From Thiolapillus brandeum (GTDB taxonomy: Bacteria > Pseudomonadota > Gammaproteobacteria > Chromatiales > Chromatiaceae), in the NCBI GenBank assembly GCA_011051425.1, contig DRLF01000218.1:1-8739 (forward strand): 8,739 bases of DNA. The letters run 5' to 3'. Position 1 is the stretch's first letter; every line of letters starts with the position of its first letter. This document shows, in pieces, positions 1 to 6,074 of this stretch. The position numbers and the translations under genes were made by a program. The notes under the pieces were generated by a model that saw nothing but the letters and a program-made list of their open reading frames with translations, ran no database searches and was not told where the DNA came from.

Positions 1-1004
1 GCGAGGCGTCCGATGGACTCCATCTTTTCCGCCTGCATGAGCTTTGCCTGGGCGGCATTGAGTTCCCGCGTACGGGCTTCGACCCTGCGACTGAGACTCC
101 GGTTCCAGGTGATGACGCCGGCGAAGAGCAGGATGATCACGCTCAGTACGGTGAACAGGCCTATGAGGAAATCCCTGTCCAGCCAGAAAGCAGGTTGCCG
201 GATGCTGATCCACTTGCTGCGGATCGCTTCGCGCTCACGGGGGGTAATGCTGGCCAGCGTCTTGTCCAGGATGGCCTGCAGTTCCGGCCAGTCGCTGCGT
301 ACGCCCATGGTGATATCCAGCGAGCCGAGCCTCTTGCGGGGATCCCGGATGACATGGAGGTTGCTGATGCCGGTCTGTTTGATGATGGCGGTGGCGGAAG
401 CCAGGTCGGTAACCATGGCGTGGACGGCACCCATGGCAGCCAGTTCCATGCCGAATTTGGCGCTGTCGACATGCTGGATCTGGATATCGATCTGCCTGTC
501 CGACAGCAGGTCGTCCCAGTAGGTATCGCTGACCACGGCGATGCGCTTGCCCAGCAGGTCGTCGATGCTGTCGTATCCCTGGATGGATACCACGATGCCG
601 GGTATGCGGTCATAGGGCTGCGTGAAAATCAGGTAGGATTTTCGCTGCCGGGTCTGGGCCAGCGCGGGCAGCAGGTCGATTTTCCTTTCCTTGGCCAGTC
701 GGATGACCTGGGACCAGTTGCGGGTGGGCACCACCTGGAAGTGAACGCCCAGCTTTTTTTCGATCAGCGCGATATAGTCTGCGGCGATACCCTGGTAATG
801 CCCGTTCCCGTCCAGCCATTCGAAGGGAGGGTAATCGGGGTCCGGACCAATGCGAATGACGGGGTGTTCCTTCAGCCACTGCCCCTCGGACTGGGTCAGG
901 TGGACGTCATGGGCCGAAGCGGAGGTAGTTGTCAGTACGCCGAGACAGAGGAGCAGGAGAAGAAAGCAGGGCCTGACCAGAAAATTCCGTTGCCAGGCGG
1001 CCAT
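1..1004 (-). CDS. Membrane sensor with periplasmic solute-binding domain, probable histidine kinase (C-terminus beyond the left edge)
   Basis: The open frame starts at ATG 1004-1002 and runs off the left edge after 334 complete codons, so only the N-terminal sensor half is seen. Residues 1-31 form a signal peptide (basic start, a run of leucines, a likely cut after Ala-Ser-Ala). Residues about 45-265 read as a family 3 extracellular solute-binding domain, with an early 'IRIGPDPDYPPFEW' strand and a late 'ITMGVRSDWPELQAILDK' stretch. One membrane helix spans about 278-300, followed by a charged coiled-coil linker. The last visible residues, 'QAEKMESIGRL' (324-334), match the lead-in to a HisKA phosphoacceptor helix, so a BvgS-like or hybrid histidine kinase is expected; the histidine itself is outside the window. 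The ligand is unknown but amino-acid-like molecules are usual for this fold. The start lies 3 nt after the engB stop with no strong Shine-Dalgarno site, which suggests translational coupling. Confidence 0.85.
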   Translation of the reverse strand, partial: MAAWQRNFLVRPCFLLLLLCLGVLTTTSASAHDVHLTQSEGQWLKEHPVIRIGPDPDYPPFEWLDGNGHYQGIAADYIALIEKKLGVHFQVVPTRNWSQVIRLAKERKIDLLPALAQTRQRKSYLIFTQPYDRIPGIVVSIQGYDSIDDLLGKRIAVVSDTYWDDLLSDRQIDIQIQHVDSAKFGMELAAMGAVHAMVTDLASATAIIKQTGISNLHVIRDPRKRLGSLDITMGVRSDWPELQAILDKTLASITPREREAIRSKWISIRQPAFWLDRDFLIGLFTVLSVIILLFAGVITWNRSLSRRVEARTRELNAAQAKLMQAEKMESIGRL

Positions 1005-1007
1005 GGG

Positions 1008-1613
1008 TCAGGCGCGGTCCAGCCACTGGTTGAGCTTGCGGTGGGCTTCGGCGACACCGGTTTTTTTCAGGGAGGAGAACAGCTGCACAGAGAACTCGCC
1101 GTCCATTTCTTTCAGTGCCGACTTCACCTTGTGAAAGCTGGCGGAAGCCGGCCCTTTTTTCAGCTTGTCCGCTTTGGTCAGCAACACGTGCACGGGAAGT
1201 CCGATATGCGCGGCCCATTCCAGCATCTGCACATCGAAATCCTTGAGGGGGTGACGGCTGTCCATCATCAGCACCAGGCCTTTGAGACACTGGCGTTTTT
1301 CCAGGTAAATGGCCAGATTGCCCTGCCAGTCTTTTTTTATGCTCACGGAAACCTTGGCGTATCCATAGCCGGGCAGATCCACCAGGCGGCGTTCTTCGTC
1401 CAGCTCGAAGAAGTTTATGAGCTGGGTGCGCCCGGGGGTCTTGCTCGTCTTGGCCAGGCCGCGGTGGTCGCAGATGACGTTGATGGCCGAGGACTTGCCT
1501 GCATTGGAGCGACCGGCAAAGGCGACTTCAAAACCCTCATCGGGTGGACACTGGCTGAATTTCGCGGCGCTGGTGAGGAAGCTTGCCTGGCGGTAGTAGT
1601 TGTCAGTCTGCAT
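1008..1613 (-). CDS. engB: Ribosome biogenesis GTP-binding protein EngB (YihA/YsxC)
   Basis: This 201-residue TRAFAC-class GTPase assists late assembly of the large ribosomal subunit in the cytoplasm. All GTPase motifs are visible in order: G1 P-loop 'GRSNAGKSS' at 34-42, G2 threonine within 'PGRTQ' (60-64), G3 'DLPGYG' at 79-84, G4 'TKAD' at 146-149 and a G5-like 'FSSLKK' at 179-184. The length is normal for the family. I start it at ATG 1613-1611, because the protein from there begins like known EngB ('[16 protein letters not shown]'); the frame stays open further upstream only because it runs antiphase through moaC. Its first 11 bases overlap the end of moaC and its stop lies 3 nt before the sensor gene, so it is an internal gene of a packed operon. 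The ribosome-binding site is weak (GGAAG), consistent with coupling to moaC. Confidence 0.96.
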   Translation of the reverse strand: MQTDNYYRQASFLTSAAKFSQCPPDEGFEVAFAGRSNAGKSSAINVICDHRGLAKTSKTPGRTQLINFFELDEERRLVDLPGYGYAKVSVSIKKDWQGNLAIYLEKRQCLKGLVLMMDSRHPLKDFDVQMLEWAAHIGLPVHVLLTKADKLKKGPASASFHKVKSALKEMDGEFSVQLFSSLKKTGVAEAHRKLNQWLDRA

Positions 1614-2088
1614 GGCCGCGCTTCCAGTGCCCGGATTTTCCACCTGCCTTTTCCTCCAGCTGCACCTCGCCGATGACCATGCCCCGGTCCACGGCCTTGC
1701 ACATGTCGTAGATGGTGAGCAGGGCCACCTGGGTGGCGCACAGGGCTTCCATCTCCACGCCGGTCTGGCCCCGGGTTTCCACCCGGGCGCGGCAGTGAAT
1801 GCGGTTGTGGTCCCCATCGATGTCGAAGTCGATGGCGATACGGGTGAGTGCCAGCGGGTGGCACAGGGGAACGAGATCTGGTGTCTTCTTGGCGGCCATG
1901 ATGCCGGCTACCCGGGCGATACCCAGGACGTCGCCCTTCTTGTGGCCGCCCTGGACGATCAGCCTGAGGGTGTCCGGCTCCATGGATATGTGGCCGCTGG
2001 TGACCGCGATACGGTGAGTGTAGTCCTTGGCGCCCACATCCACCATGTGGGCCTGTCCCTGTTCGTCAAAGTGGGTGAGTTTGCTCAT
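1603..2088 (-). CDS. moaC: Cyclic pyranopterin monophosphate synthase MoaC
   Basis: MoaC converts the MoaA product 3',8-cyclo-7,8-dihydro-GTP to cyclic pyranopterin monophosphate with release of pyrophosphate, the first committed stage of molybdenum cofactor synthesis. The protein is 161 residues, the usual length. Residues matching the E. coli active site are in the same positions: Lys51 in 'KKGDVL', Cys76-His77 in 'LCHPL', Glu112 and Glu114 in 'TGVEMEAL', Asp128 and Lys131 in '[10 protein letters not shown]'. The start ATG overlaps the stop of the upstream metallophosphoesterase in the four bases ATGA (2088-2085), and its own end overlaps engB by 11 bases. No moaA, moaB, moaD or moaE is present in the window, so the gene is detached from the rest of its pathway here. 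Position in an operon with inorganic pyrophosphatase is suggestive, since its reaction yields PPi. Confidence 0.97.
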   Translation of the reverse strand: MSKLTHFDEQGQAHMVDVGAKDYTHRIAVTSGHISMEPDTLRLIVQGGHKKGDVLGIARVAGIMAAKKTPDLVPLCHPLALTRIAIDFDIDGDHNRIHCRARVETRGQTGVEMEALCATQVALLTIYDMCKAVDRGMVIGEVQLEEKAGGKSGHWKRGHAD

Positions 2089-2630
2089 GCTTCTCTGGCC
2101 TGGTCGAATTCGATGGATTTGGAGACTTCATGGACCTCGAAGGTCATGGCGTCGAGATCGCCGAGTACCCAGGTGGCCACGGGCTTGCCCACGCCACCCA
2201 CGGTGCCTGGGTTGATGAGGGCTGTCTTCTCGCCGTGAACATTGGGCAGCCACTCGATGTCCACCTTGTGACTGTGGCCGCAGCAGACCAGGTCCCAGTC
2301 GCCGGTGGCGGCCATGGCCCGGGCGTAGTGGGGGTAGTGCACCAGAAAGATGCGCCGCCCGCCCAGTTCGATGCCCGCGTCCATGCCATGGTAGCGCAGC
2401 ACCCCGCCGGGTTTGTGGCTGAGGCGGGTAAGGGCATAGAGGTCGCCGGTGTTGTTGCCGTGAATGACATGTACCGGCAGGCCAAACTGCTCCAGGCAGC
2501 CCAGGGTGCTGGGCGCCACCACGTCACCGCAGTGAACCACGGCTTCCGCGCCCAGGGCTTTGGCGTCTTTCACCGCGGCTTCCAGCAGGGGAATGTGGTC
2601 ATGGCTGTCGGACAGAATGCAGATTTTCAT
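2085..2630 (-). CDS. YfcE/MJ0936-like metallophosphoesterase
   Basis: This is a small calcineurin-like phosphoesterase of 181 residues with a two-metal active site. Metal ligands are visible as Asp8 and His10 ('SDSHDH'), Asp36 ('HCGDVV'), Asn59 ('HGNN'), His98 ('LVHYPHY') and the closing 'GHSH' pair His119/His121, followed by the typical 'LINPGTVG' turn (138-145). The usual His-Gly-His at the fifth motif is replaced by a His-Tyr-Pro-His stretch, a modest departure. Related enzymes act on phosphodiesters such as bis-p-nitrophenyl phosphate or on cyclic nucleotides, but the physiological substrate cannot be read from sequence. I start it at ATG 2630-2628, the first residue of the metal-binding fold, with GGGGAGAG upstream; the longer open frame upstream crosses a hairpin and the ppa gene and is not part of it. 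It lies 46 nt after ppa and overlaps moaC by 4 bases. Confidence 0.9.
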   Translation of the reverse strand: MKICILSDSHDHIPLLEAAVKDAKALGAEAVVHCGDVVAPSTLGCLEQFGLPVHVIHGNNTGDLYALTRLSHKPGGVLRYHGMDAGIELGGRRIFLVHYPHYARAMAATGDWDLVCCGHSHKVDIEWLPNVHGEKTALINPGTVGGVGKPVATWVLGDLDAMTFEVHEVSKSIEFDQAREA

Positions 2631-2649
2631 GGTGTTCTCTCTCCCCGGC

Positions 2650-2669
2650 CCTCTCCCGAAAGAGAGAGG
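2650..2669 (-). repeat. Purine/pyrimidine-rich hairpin between ppa and the phosphoesterase, REP-like
   Basis: CCTCTC at 2650-2655 pairs perfectly with GAGAGG at 2664-2669 around an 8-nt loop, flanked on the left by a second CT/CCGG-rich stretch (2636-2649). The layout resembles the short CCCTCTCCC/GGGAGAGGG intergenic repeats scattered through many proteobacterial genomes. There is no T-tract, so it is more likely an mRNA-stabilising or processing element than a terminator. Only one copy is in the window, so repeat status is an inference. Confidence 0.4.
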
Positions 2670-2676
2670 CAACGGG

Positions 2677-3225
2677 TTAGAAATGGGGTTTTTCCGGTGC
2701 CTTTTCGTACATGGCGACGGAACTGGTGATCTCCTTGCGCGCCGCTTCCGCGTTTTCCCAACCCTGCACGCGCACCCATTTGCCTTCGTCCAGGTCCTTG
2801 TAGTGCTCGAAGAAATGGGCCATGCGTTCCATGAGTTCCCTGGGCATGTCGTCCACGTCCTTGACATGGGACCAGCGGTCGGTGATGTCGTCGGTGGGCA
2901 CGGCCACTACCTTGGCATCGTCCCCGGATTCGTCGGTCATGATGAGCACAGCCACGGGGCGGCAGCGGATCACGGACCCGGGTATCAGGGGGAAGGCCGT
3001 GGGTACCAGCACGTCGCAGGGGTCGCCGTCGTCGGACAGGGTATGGGGGATGTAGCCGTAGTTCACGGGATAGCGCATGGCAGTGCGCAGGATGCGGTCC
3101 ACGAACATAGCGCCGGATTCCTTGTCCACCTCATACTTCACAGGCTCGGCATTGGCGGGGATCTCGATGATGACGTTGATTTCGTCAGGGACATTGTTGC
3201 CCCGGGTTACGCGGTCAAGATTCAT
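2677..3225 (-). CDS. ppa: Soluble inorganic pyrophosphatase, family I
   Basis: Ppa hydrolyses pyrophosphate to two phosphates in the cytoplasm and pulls biosynthetic reactions forward. The protein has 182 residues, close to the bacterial family I norm. The signature 'DGDPCD' gives Asp66, Asp68 and Asp71. Glu21, Lys30, Glu32, Arg44, Tyr56, Asp98, Asp103, Lys105, Tyr142 and Lys143 complete the active site, each one position beyond its E. coli counterpart. I see no missing catalytic residue. The start ATG 3225-3223 is set by a clear AAGGAG (3235-3240) about 9 nt upstream. It is the first gene of the unit ppa, phosphoesterase, moaC, engB, sensor, and follows the terminator of the peroxiredoxin unit. 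It would compete for PPi with the PPi-dependent phosphofructokinase encoded 1 kb upstream. Confidence 0.97.
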   Translation of the reverse strand: MNLDRVTRGNNVPDEINVIIEIPANAEPVKYEVDKESGAMFVDRILRTAMRYPVNYGYIPHTLSDDGDPCDVLVPTAFPLIPGSVIRCRPVAVLIMTDESGDDAKVVAVPTDDITDRWSHVKDVDDMPRELMERMAHFFEHYKDLDEGKWVRVQGWENAEAARKEITSSVAMYEKAPEKPHF

Positions 3226-3257
3226 TGGGTCTCACTCCTTGGCTGTATCTTGCGGTT

Positions 3258-3286
3258 ATTTTGGGTGCTTTCCTCACAGAAAGCAA
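3258..3286 (-). promoter_or_regulatory. Weak candidate promoter for the ppa unit
   Basis: On the minus strand TTGCTT (3286-3281) and CAAAAT (3263-3258) are separated by 17 nt and lie upstream of the ppa ribosome-binding site. Each matches the sigma-70 consensus only partly (3/6 and 4/6). The -35 element lies inside the T-tract of the upstream terminator. A promoter is expected in this gap, because the preceding unit ends here, but this exact placement is a guess. Confidence 0.22.
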
Positions 3287-3308
3287 AAAGCCGGCCCGCA
3301 GGCCGGCT
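3281..3308 (-). terminator. Rho-independent terminator after the peroxiredoxin gene
   Basis: On the minus strand AGCCGGCC (3308-3301) pairs perfectly with GGCCGGCT (3296-3289) around the 4-nt loop TGCG, and the stem runs into TTTTT followed by GCTTT. The hairpin begins 20 nt after the peroxiredoxin stop. It is a textbook intrinsic terminator and separates the pfp-peroxiredoxin unit from the ppa unit. Confidence 0.93.
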
Positions 3309-3328
3309 CAACGCAGGTGTGGAGCCGT

Positions 3329-3934
3329 TCAGAGCTCTTCTGCGTGCTTAGACAAATAGTTGGCGACACCGTCCGGGGTGTCTTTCATGCCTTCGTCGCC
3401 TTCCTTCCAGCCGGCCGGGCAGACTTCGCCGTGGGTCTCGTGGAACTGCAGGGCGTCGATCATGCGGATCATCTCGTCGATGTTGCGGCCCAGAGGAAGA
3501 TCATTGACCACCTGGTGACGCACCACGCCTTCCTTGTCGATGAGGAAGGAACCGCGGAAGGCAACCGCGCCATCGGGGGTTTCCACATCATAGGCCTTGC
3601 AGATGCCATGGGTCATGTCGGCAATCAGGGGATAGCGCACAGGGCCGATGCCGCCTTCGTTGACCGGGGTGTTGCGCCAGGCGTTGTGGGTGAAATGCGA
3701 ATCGATGGATACGCCGATGACTTCCGCATTGCGCTTGGTGAACTCGTCCAGGCGGTGATCGAAGGCGATCAGCTCGGACGGGCAGACAAAGGTAAAGTCC
3801 AGGGGATAGAAGAAGATCACCGCGTATTTGTCCTTGGTGTGAGTCTTCAGATTGAAATCATCAACGATGCTGCCATCGCCAAGCACCGCCGGTGCGGTAA
3901 AGTCGGGAGCCTCGCGGCCTACCAGTACAGACAT
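3329..3934 (-). CDS. Typical 2-Cys peroxiredoxin (AhpC/Prx1 class)
   Basis: This thiol peroxidase of 201 residues reduces hydrogen peroxide and organic hydroperoxides in the cytoplasm, normally recycled by thioredoxin or AhpF. The peroxidatic Cys51 lies in 'FTFVCPSE' with the preceding 'PLDFTF' and the conserved Arg near 127 ('FRGSFLID'). The resolving Cys172 lies in 'GEVCPAGW'. A 'GGIGP' loop (94-98) corresponds to the GGLG motif of overoxidation-sensitive eukaryotic enzymes, while the C-terminal Tyr-Phe of those enzymes is Tyr-Leu here (193-194). The start is fixed by AGGAG at 3945-3941, 6 nt before the ATG. It follows the 66-residue gene by 35 nt and is the last gene before a strong terminator. 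It belongs to the larger Prx1-type bacterial proteins rather than the classic enteric AhpC partnered with adjacent ahpF, which is absent here. Confidence 0.95.
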   Translation of the reverse strand: MSVLVGREAPDFTAPAVLGDGSIVDDFNLKTHTKDKYAVIFFYPLDFTFVCPSELIAFDHRLDEFTKRNAEVIGVSIDSHFTHNAWRNTPVNEGGIGPVRYPLIADMTHGICKAYDVETPDGAVAFRGSFLIDKEGVVRHQVVNDLPLGRNIDEMIRMIDALQFHETHGEVCPAGWKEGDEGMKDTPDGVANYLSKHAEEL

Positions 3935-3969
3935 GTTTTTCTCCTAAAGATTATTGCAGGTTTGTTGTT

Positions 3970-4170
3970 TTATCTGAGGCCGGAAAAGTCGCTTCCCGGC
4001 TTCAGGTCGAATCGTTGTTCCAGCTCCAGTTCCCGGATGAGCTGATCCACTGCGCCCTGGCCGTGCAGTTTCTGCACCTCGGCCAGTATCATGCGCACCG
4101 AATTGCGGTTGTAGCCGCTGCGGAACTGCAACTGCTCAAGGATTAGCTCACGGGCTCTGTCCAGTGTCAT
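3970..4170 (-). CDS. Uncharacterised 66-residue protein
   Basis: I do not recognise a named family. The 66-residue protein is charged and appears mostly helical: helix about 3-15, a 'RSGYNRNSVR' turn (17-26), a second helix about 26-36 and a third about 39-52, with a short polar tail ending 'KPGSDFSGLR'. There is no signal peptide, membrane segment or cysteine, so it should be a soluble cytoplasmic protein. It sits 36 nt after the pfp stop and 35 nt before the peroxiredoxin, in the same direction and with no terminator T-tract between, so it is probably co-transcribed. No clear Shine-Dalgarno site precedes the ATG at 4170-4168; the nearest G-rich stretch is inside a GC hairpin. It could serve as a small partner or regulator of Pfp, but this rests on position alone. 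Amino-acid composition and helix pattern support a real gene. Confidence 0.72.
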   Translation of the reverse strand: MTLDRARELILEQLQFRSGYNRNSVRMILAEVQKLHGQGAVDQLIRELELEQRFDLKPGSDFSGLR

Positions 4171-4178
4171 GGCGCAAT

Positions 4179-4198
4179 GCCCGCCGCGGAGGGCGGGC
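4179..4198 (-). other. GC-rich hairpin between pfp and the 66-residue gene
   Basis: GCCCGCC (4179-4185) and GGCGGGC (4192-4198) form a perfect 7-bp stem with a 6-nt loop. It starts 8 nt after the pfp stop and ends 8 nt before the next ATG. No T-tract follows, so it is not a standard intrinsic terminator. It contains the only G-rich sequence that could serve as ribosome-binding site for the 66-residue gene, so it may set the relative expression of pfp and the genes after it. Confidence 0.55.
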
Positions 4199-4206
4199 GG
4201 AGCGGA

Positions 4207-5463
4207 TCAGACTTCGAAGTCGGCCAGCTTGCGGGGAACCGCGATGCCTTTCATGGTGACGTAACGGGGCATGCCATTGTCATCGTATTCGGGATAGGCC
4301 TCGCCCTGGATGAGCGGGTACAGGTATTCCTTGCAGCCTTCGGTGATACCGAAACCGTCTTCGGTGATGAATTCCATGGGCATCATCTTTTCCACGTTGG
4401 CCACTTCGGACAGGGGCGCCATGCCGATTTCCCACTGGTAGGGGCTGCTGGATTTGCGGTCGACTGTAGGCATGATGGAATTGTGACCTTCCAGCGCCAT
4501 GTTCACGGCAGCTTCACCCAGGGCATACGCCTGCTCCACGTCGGATTTTGAAGCCAGGTGACGGGCGGCGCGCTGCAGATAGTCGGCAACAGCCCAGTGG
4601 AACTTGTAACCCAGGGCTTCCTTGATCATGTTGGCGACCACGGGAGCGGCGCCACCGAGCTGGGCGTGACCGAAATCGTCACGGGTGCCCTGCTCGGCAA
4701 GGAAACGGCCGTCAGGCCAGTGGGTGCCTTCGGACACGACCACGGTGACATAGCCGAAAGTTTCGATTTTCTGCTTCACGTTCGCGAGGAATTTCTCCTG
4801 GTCGAATTCCACTTCCGGGAACAGCACCACTACGGGGATGTTGTAGTCTTCCAGCAGACCGCCGGCAGCGGCGATCCAGCCGGCGTGACGACCCATGACT
4901 TCCAGTACGAATACCTTGGTGGATGTCTTGGCCATGGAGCGCACGTCATAGCTTGCTTCGAGTGCGGAAACGGCGATGTACTTGGCTACGGAGCCGAAGC
5001 CGGGGCAGTTGTCGGTGATGGGCAGGTCGTTGTCCACCGTCTTGGGCACGTGGATGGCCTGGACAGGGAAACCCATTTTTTCGGAAAGCTGGGATACCTT
5101 GAAGCAGGTGTCGGCAGAGTCGCCACCGCCGTTGTAGAAGAAGTAGCCGATGTTGTGGGCCTTGAAAACCTCGATCAGGCGTTCGTACTCGCGCTTGTTG
5201 TCTTCCAGGCTCTTGAGTTTGTAGCGGCAGGAGCCGAAAGCGCCGGAGGGGGTGCTTCTCAGTGCGGCGATGTCTTCAGCGGATTCCTGGTTGGTATCGA
5301 TAAGGTCTTCCGTGAGGGCGCCGATGATGCCGTTGCGGCCTGCGTACACATTGGCGATCTTGTCGCTGTGCTTGCGGGCGGTTTCGATCACGCCGCAGGC
5401 GGATGCGTTGATAACGGCGGTCACACCACCGGATTGTGCGTAGAAAGCATTCTTTGCTGTCAT
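4207..5463 (-). CDS. pfp: Pyrophosphate-dependent 6-phosphofructokinase
   Basis: This enzyme reversibly phosphorylates fructose 6-phosphate to the 1,6-bisphosphate using PPi instead of ATP, working in glycolysis and, in some autotrophs and methanotrophs, in the reverse direction and on sedoheptulose 7-phosphate. The 418-residue protein has the PFK fold: N-terminal 'YAQSGGVTAVINAS' (8-21), 'NGGGDS' (111-116), 'PKTVDND' (140-146) with the catalytic aspartates, 'EVMGRHAGW' (188-196) and 'SEGTHW' (244-249). Lys141 in Pro-Lys-Thr is the residue that marks PPi-type enzymes where ATP-PFKs have Gly. The residue after Gly-Gly-Asp is Ser116, neither the Gly of ATP-PFKs nor the Asp of many PPi-PFKs. The start is supported by AGGGAGT 5-6 nt upstream. 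It follows the 114-residue gene by 63 nt across an AT-rich stretch (5481-5510) that may hold its own promoter; I could not find a convincing -35/-10 pair there. Confidence 0.94.
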   Translation of the reverse strand: MTAKNAFYAQSGGVTAVINASACGVIETARKHSDKIANVYAGRNGIIGALTEDLIDTNQESAEDIAALRSTPSGAFGSCRYKLKSLEDNKREYERLIEVFKAHNIGYFFYNGGGDSADTCFKVSQLSEKMGFPVQAIHVPKTVDNDLPITDNCPGFGSVAKYIAVSALEASYDVRSMAKTSTKVFVLEVMGRHAGWIAAAGGLLEDYNIPVVVLFPEVEFDQEKFLANVKQKIETFGYVTVVVSEGTHWPDGRFLAEQGTRDDFGHAQLGGAAPVVANMIKEALGYKFHWAVADYLQRAARHLASKSDVEQAYALGEAAVNMALEGHNSIMPTVDRKSSSPYQWEIGMAPLSEVANVEKMMPMEFITEDGFGITEGCKEYLYPLIQGEAYPEYDDNGMPRYVTMKGIAVPRKLADFEV

Positions 5464-5526
5464 GATAACTCCCTCATACTATTAAGGATTCTGGTTAAAA
5501 TTTTTGAATTCTGTGCTTGTGGCGCG

Positions 5527-5871
5527 TCAGATCTCGCCCCGTTCCTTGGCGTCGTGGTCAGCCTGGGTCTGCAGCAGGGAAACCATGCATTCACTCAAGT
5601 CATCGTATTCGTGGACGCCGGTGCCGTATTGCTGGTAACCCCGGTAGAAGAACTGGCATCGGTAACGGCGGTCGCCTGTCTTGAAAATGACGAAATTGCA
5701 GCCTTCCTTCTCCCAGTACACCACCGGGCAGTTGCTCAGCTCCTTGTCTGCCGGAGCCAGACGGATTTCTGCATCGGCATACTGAAAAGGAACATCCTCG
5801 CCATAGCGCTCCTTCAGCGTGGTCTTGATGATCCATTCTTCGCTCTTGCCGTAGTCGGAGATTGTTGCCAT
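5527..5871 (-). CDS. Uncharacterised 114-residue protein upstream of pfp
   Basis: I do not recognise a characterised family. The 114-residue protein is soluble-looking, with no signal peptide or membrane helix, and acidic at its C-terminus. It is rich in aromatic residues: 'SDYGKSEEWIIKTTLKERYG' (5-24) reads as a helix, then alternating stretches around 'AEIRLAP', 'CPVVYWEKEGCNFVIFKTG' (48-66) and 'RRYRCQFFYRGYQQYGTG' (68-85) look like an antiparallel beta sheet, followed by a helix from about 89. Four cysteines (48, 58, 72, 95) are not in a standard metal motif. Protein-like composition throughout and a good frame support a real gene. The ATG at 5871-5869 has only a weak AGG upstream. It leads the unit with pfp, with no terminator between, so a role connected with Pfp or carbon flow is possible, but inferred from position only. 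Confidence 0.8.
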   Translation of the reverse strand: MATISDYGKSEEWIIKTTLKERYGEDVPFQYADAEIRLAPADKELSNCPVVYWEKEGCNFVIFKTGDRRYRCQFFYRGYQQYGTGVHEYDDLSECMVSLLQTQADHDAKERGEI

Positions 5872-5887
5872 CGTTTGTCTGTACCTG

Positions 5888-5929
5888 CTGAAAAATGCTC
5901 ATTACCGCAAAAATGCACTGAAAATCAGT
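5888..5929. promoter_or_regulatory. Possible operator region in the divergent intergenic gap
   Basis: Just upstream of the 114-residue gene there is a perfect inverted repeat ACTGA-AAA-TCAGT (5917-5929) and two exact copies of AAAAATGC (5891-5898 and 5909-5916) 18 bp apart. The heptamer CTGAAAA also occurs twice (5888-5894 and 5918-5924). The pattern is compatible with a regulator binding site controlling the minus-strand gene, the plus-strand gene, or both. The elements are short and AT-rich, so chance is a real alternative. Confidence 0.3.
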
Positions 5930-6029
5930 AGCTTTGCGCAATCCTTGGTTGACATTGCAGCCGAATTGCGCTTAGCTATGTAGCAATTTTTTCGGTAGTC
6001 TGGGTAATCCTGCCAATTATAAAGGAAAA

Positions 6030-6074
6030 ATGCAGGTCGGGATATATCTGGTCAATTTGTGGAATACAACCTGA
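6030..6074 (+). other. Possible 14-codon leader ORF upstream of the kinase-histone fusion gene
   Basis: ATG at 6030 opens a 14-codon frame (MQVGIYLVNLWNTT) ending in TGA at 6072-6074, preceded by AAAGGA with a short 3-nt spacing. It ends 46 nt before the main start. The same bases TATAAA at 6018-6023 could instead be a -10 element, in which case the leader would have no ribosome-binding site on the transcript. The two readings are mutually exclusive. Confidence 0.15.

Noticed and set aside
195..1676. A 493-codon plus-strand frame over the sensor and engB genes.
   Set aside because: It is antisense to two genes with clear motifs, its protein has no recognisable domain, and its composition (many His, Gln, Gly, Val) is typical of an antisense shadow.
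2085..2867. A longer 260-codon version of the phosphoesterase starting at 2867.
   Set aside because: The extra N-terminal part overlaps ppa in another frame and the intergenic hairpin, while the fold's first metal motif begins 8 residues after ATG 2630.
4179..4198. The GC hairpin after pfp as a Rho-independent terminator.
   Set aside because: No T-tract follows the stem; the sequence runs ATTGCGCC straight into the next start codon.
4558..5931. A 457-codon plus-strand frame over pfp and the 114-residue gene.
   Set aside because: It is antisense to pfp, which has complete family motifs, and shows no recognisable domain of its own.
5949..5982. A perfect TTGACA (5949-5954) as a plus-strand promoter for the kinase-histone gene.
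   Set aside because: At 16-18 nt spacing the -10 position reads TTAGCT or neighbours, a poor match, and TATGTA lies about 22 nt away. It may still contribute but I could not support a complete promoter.
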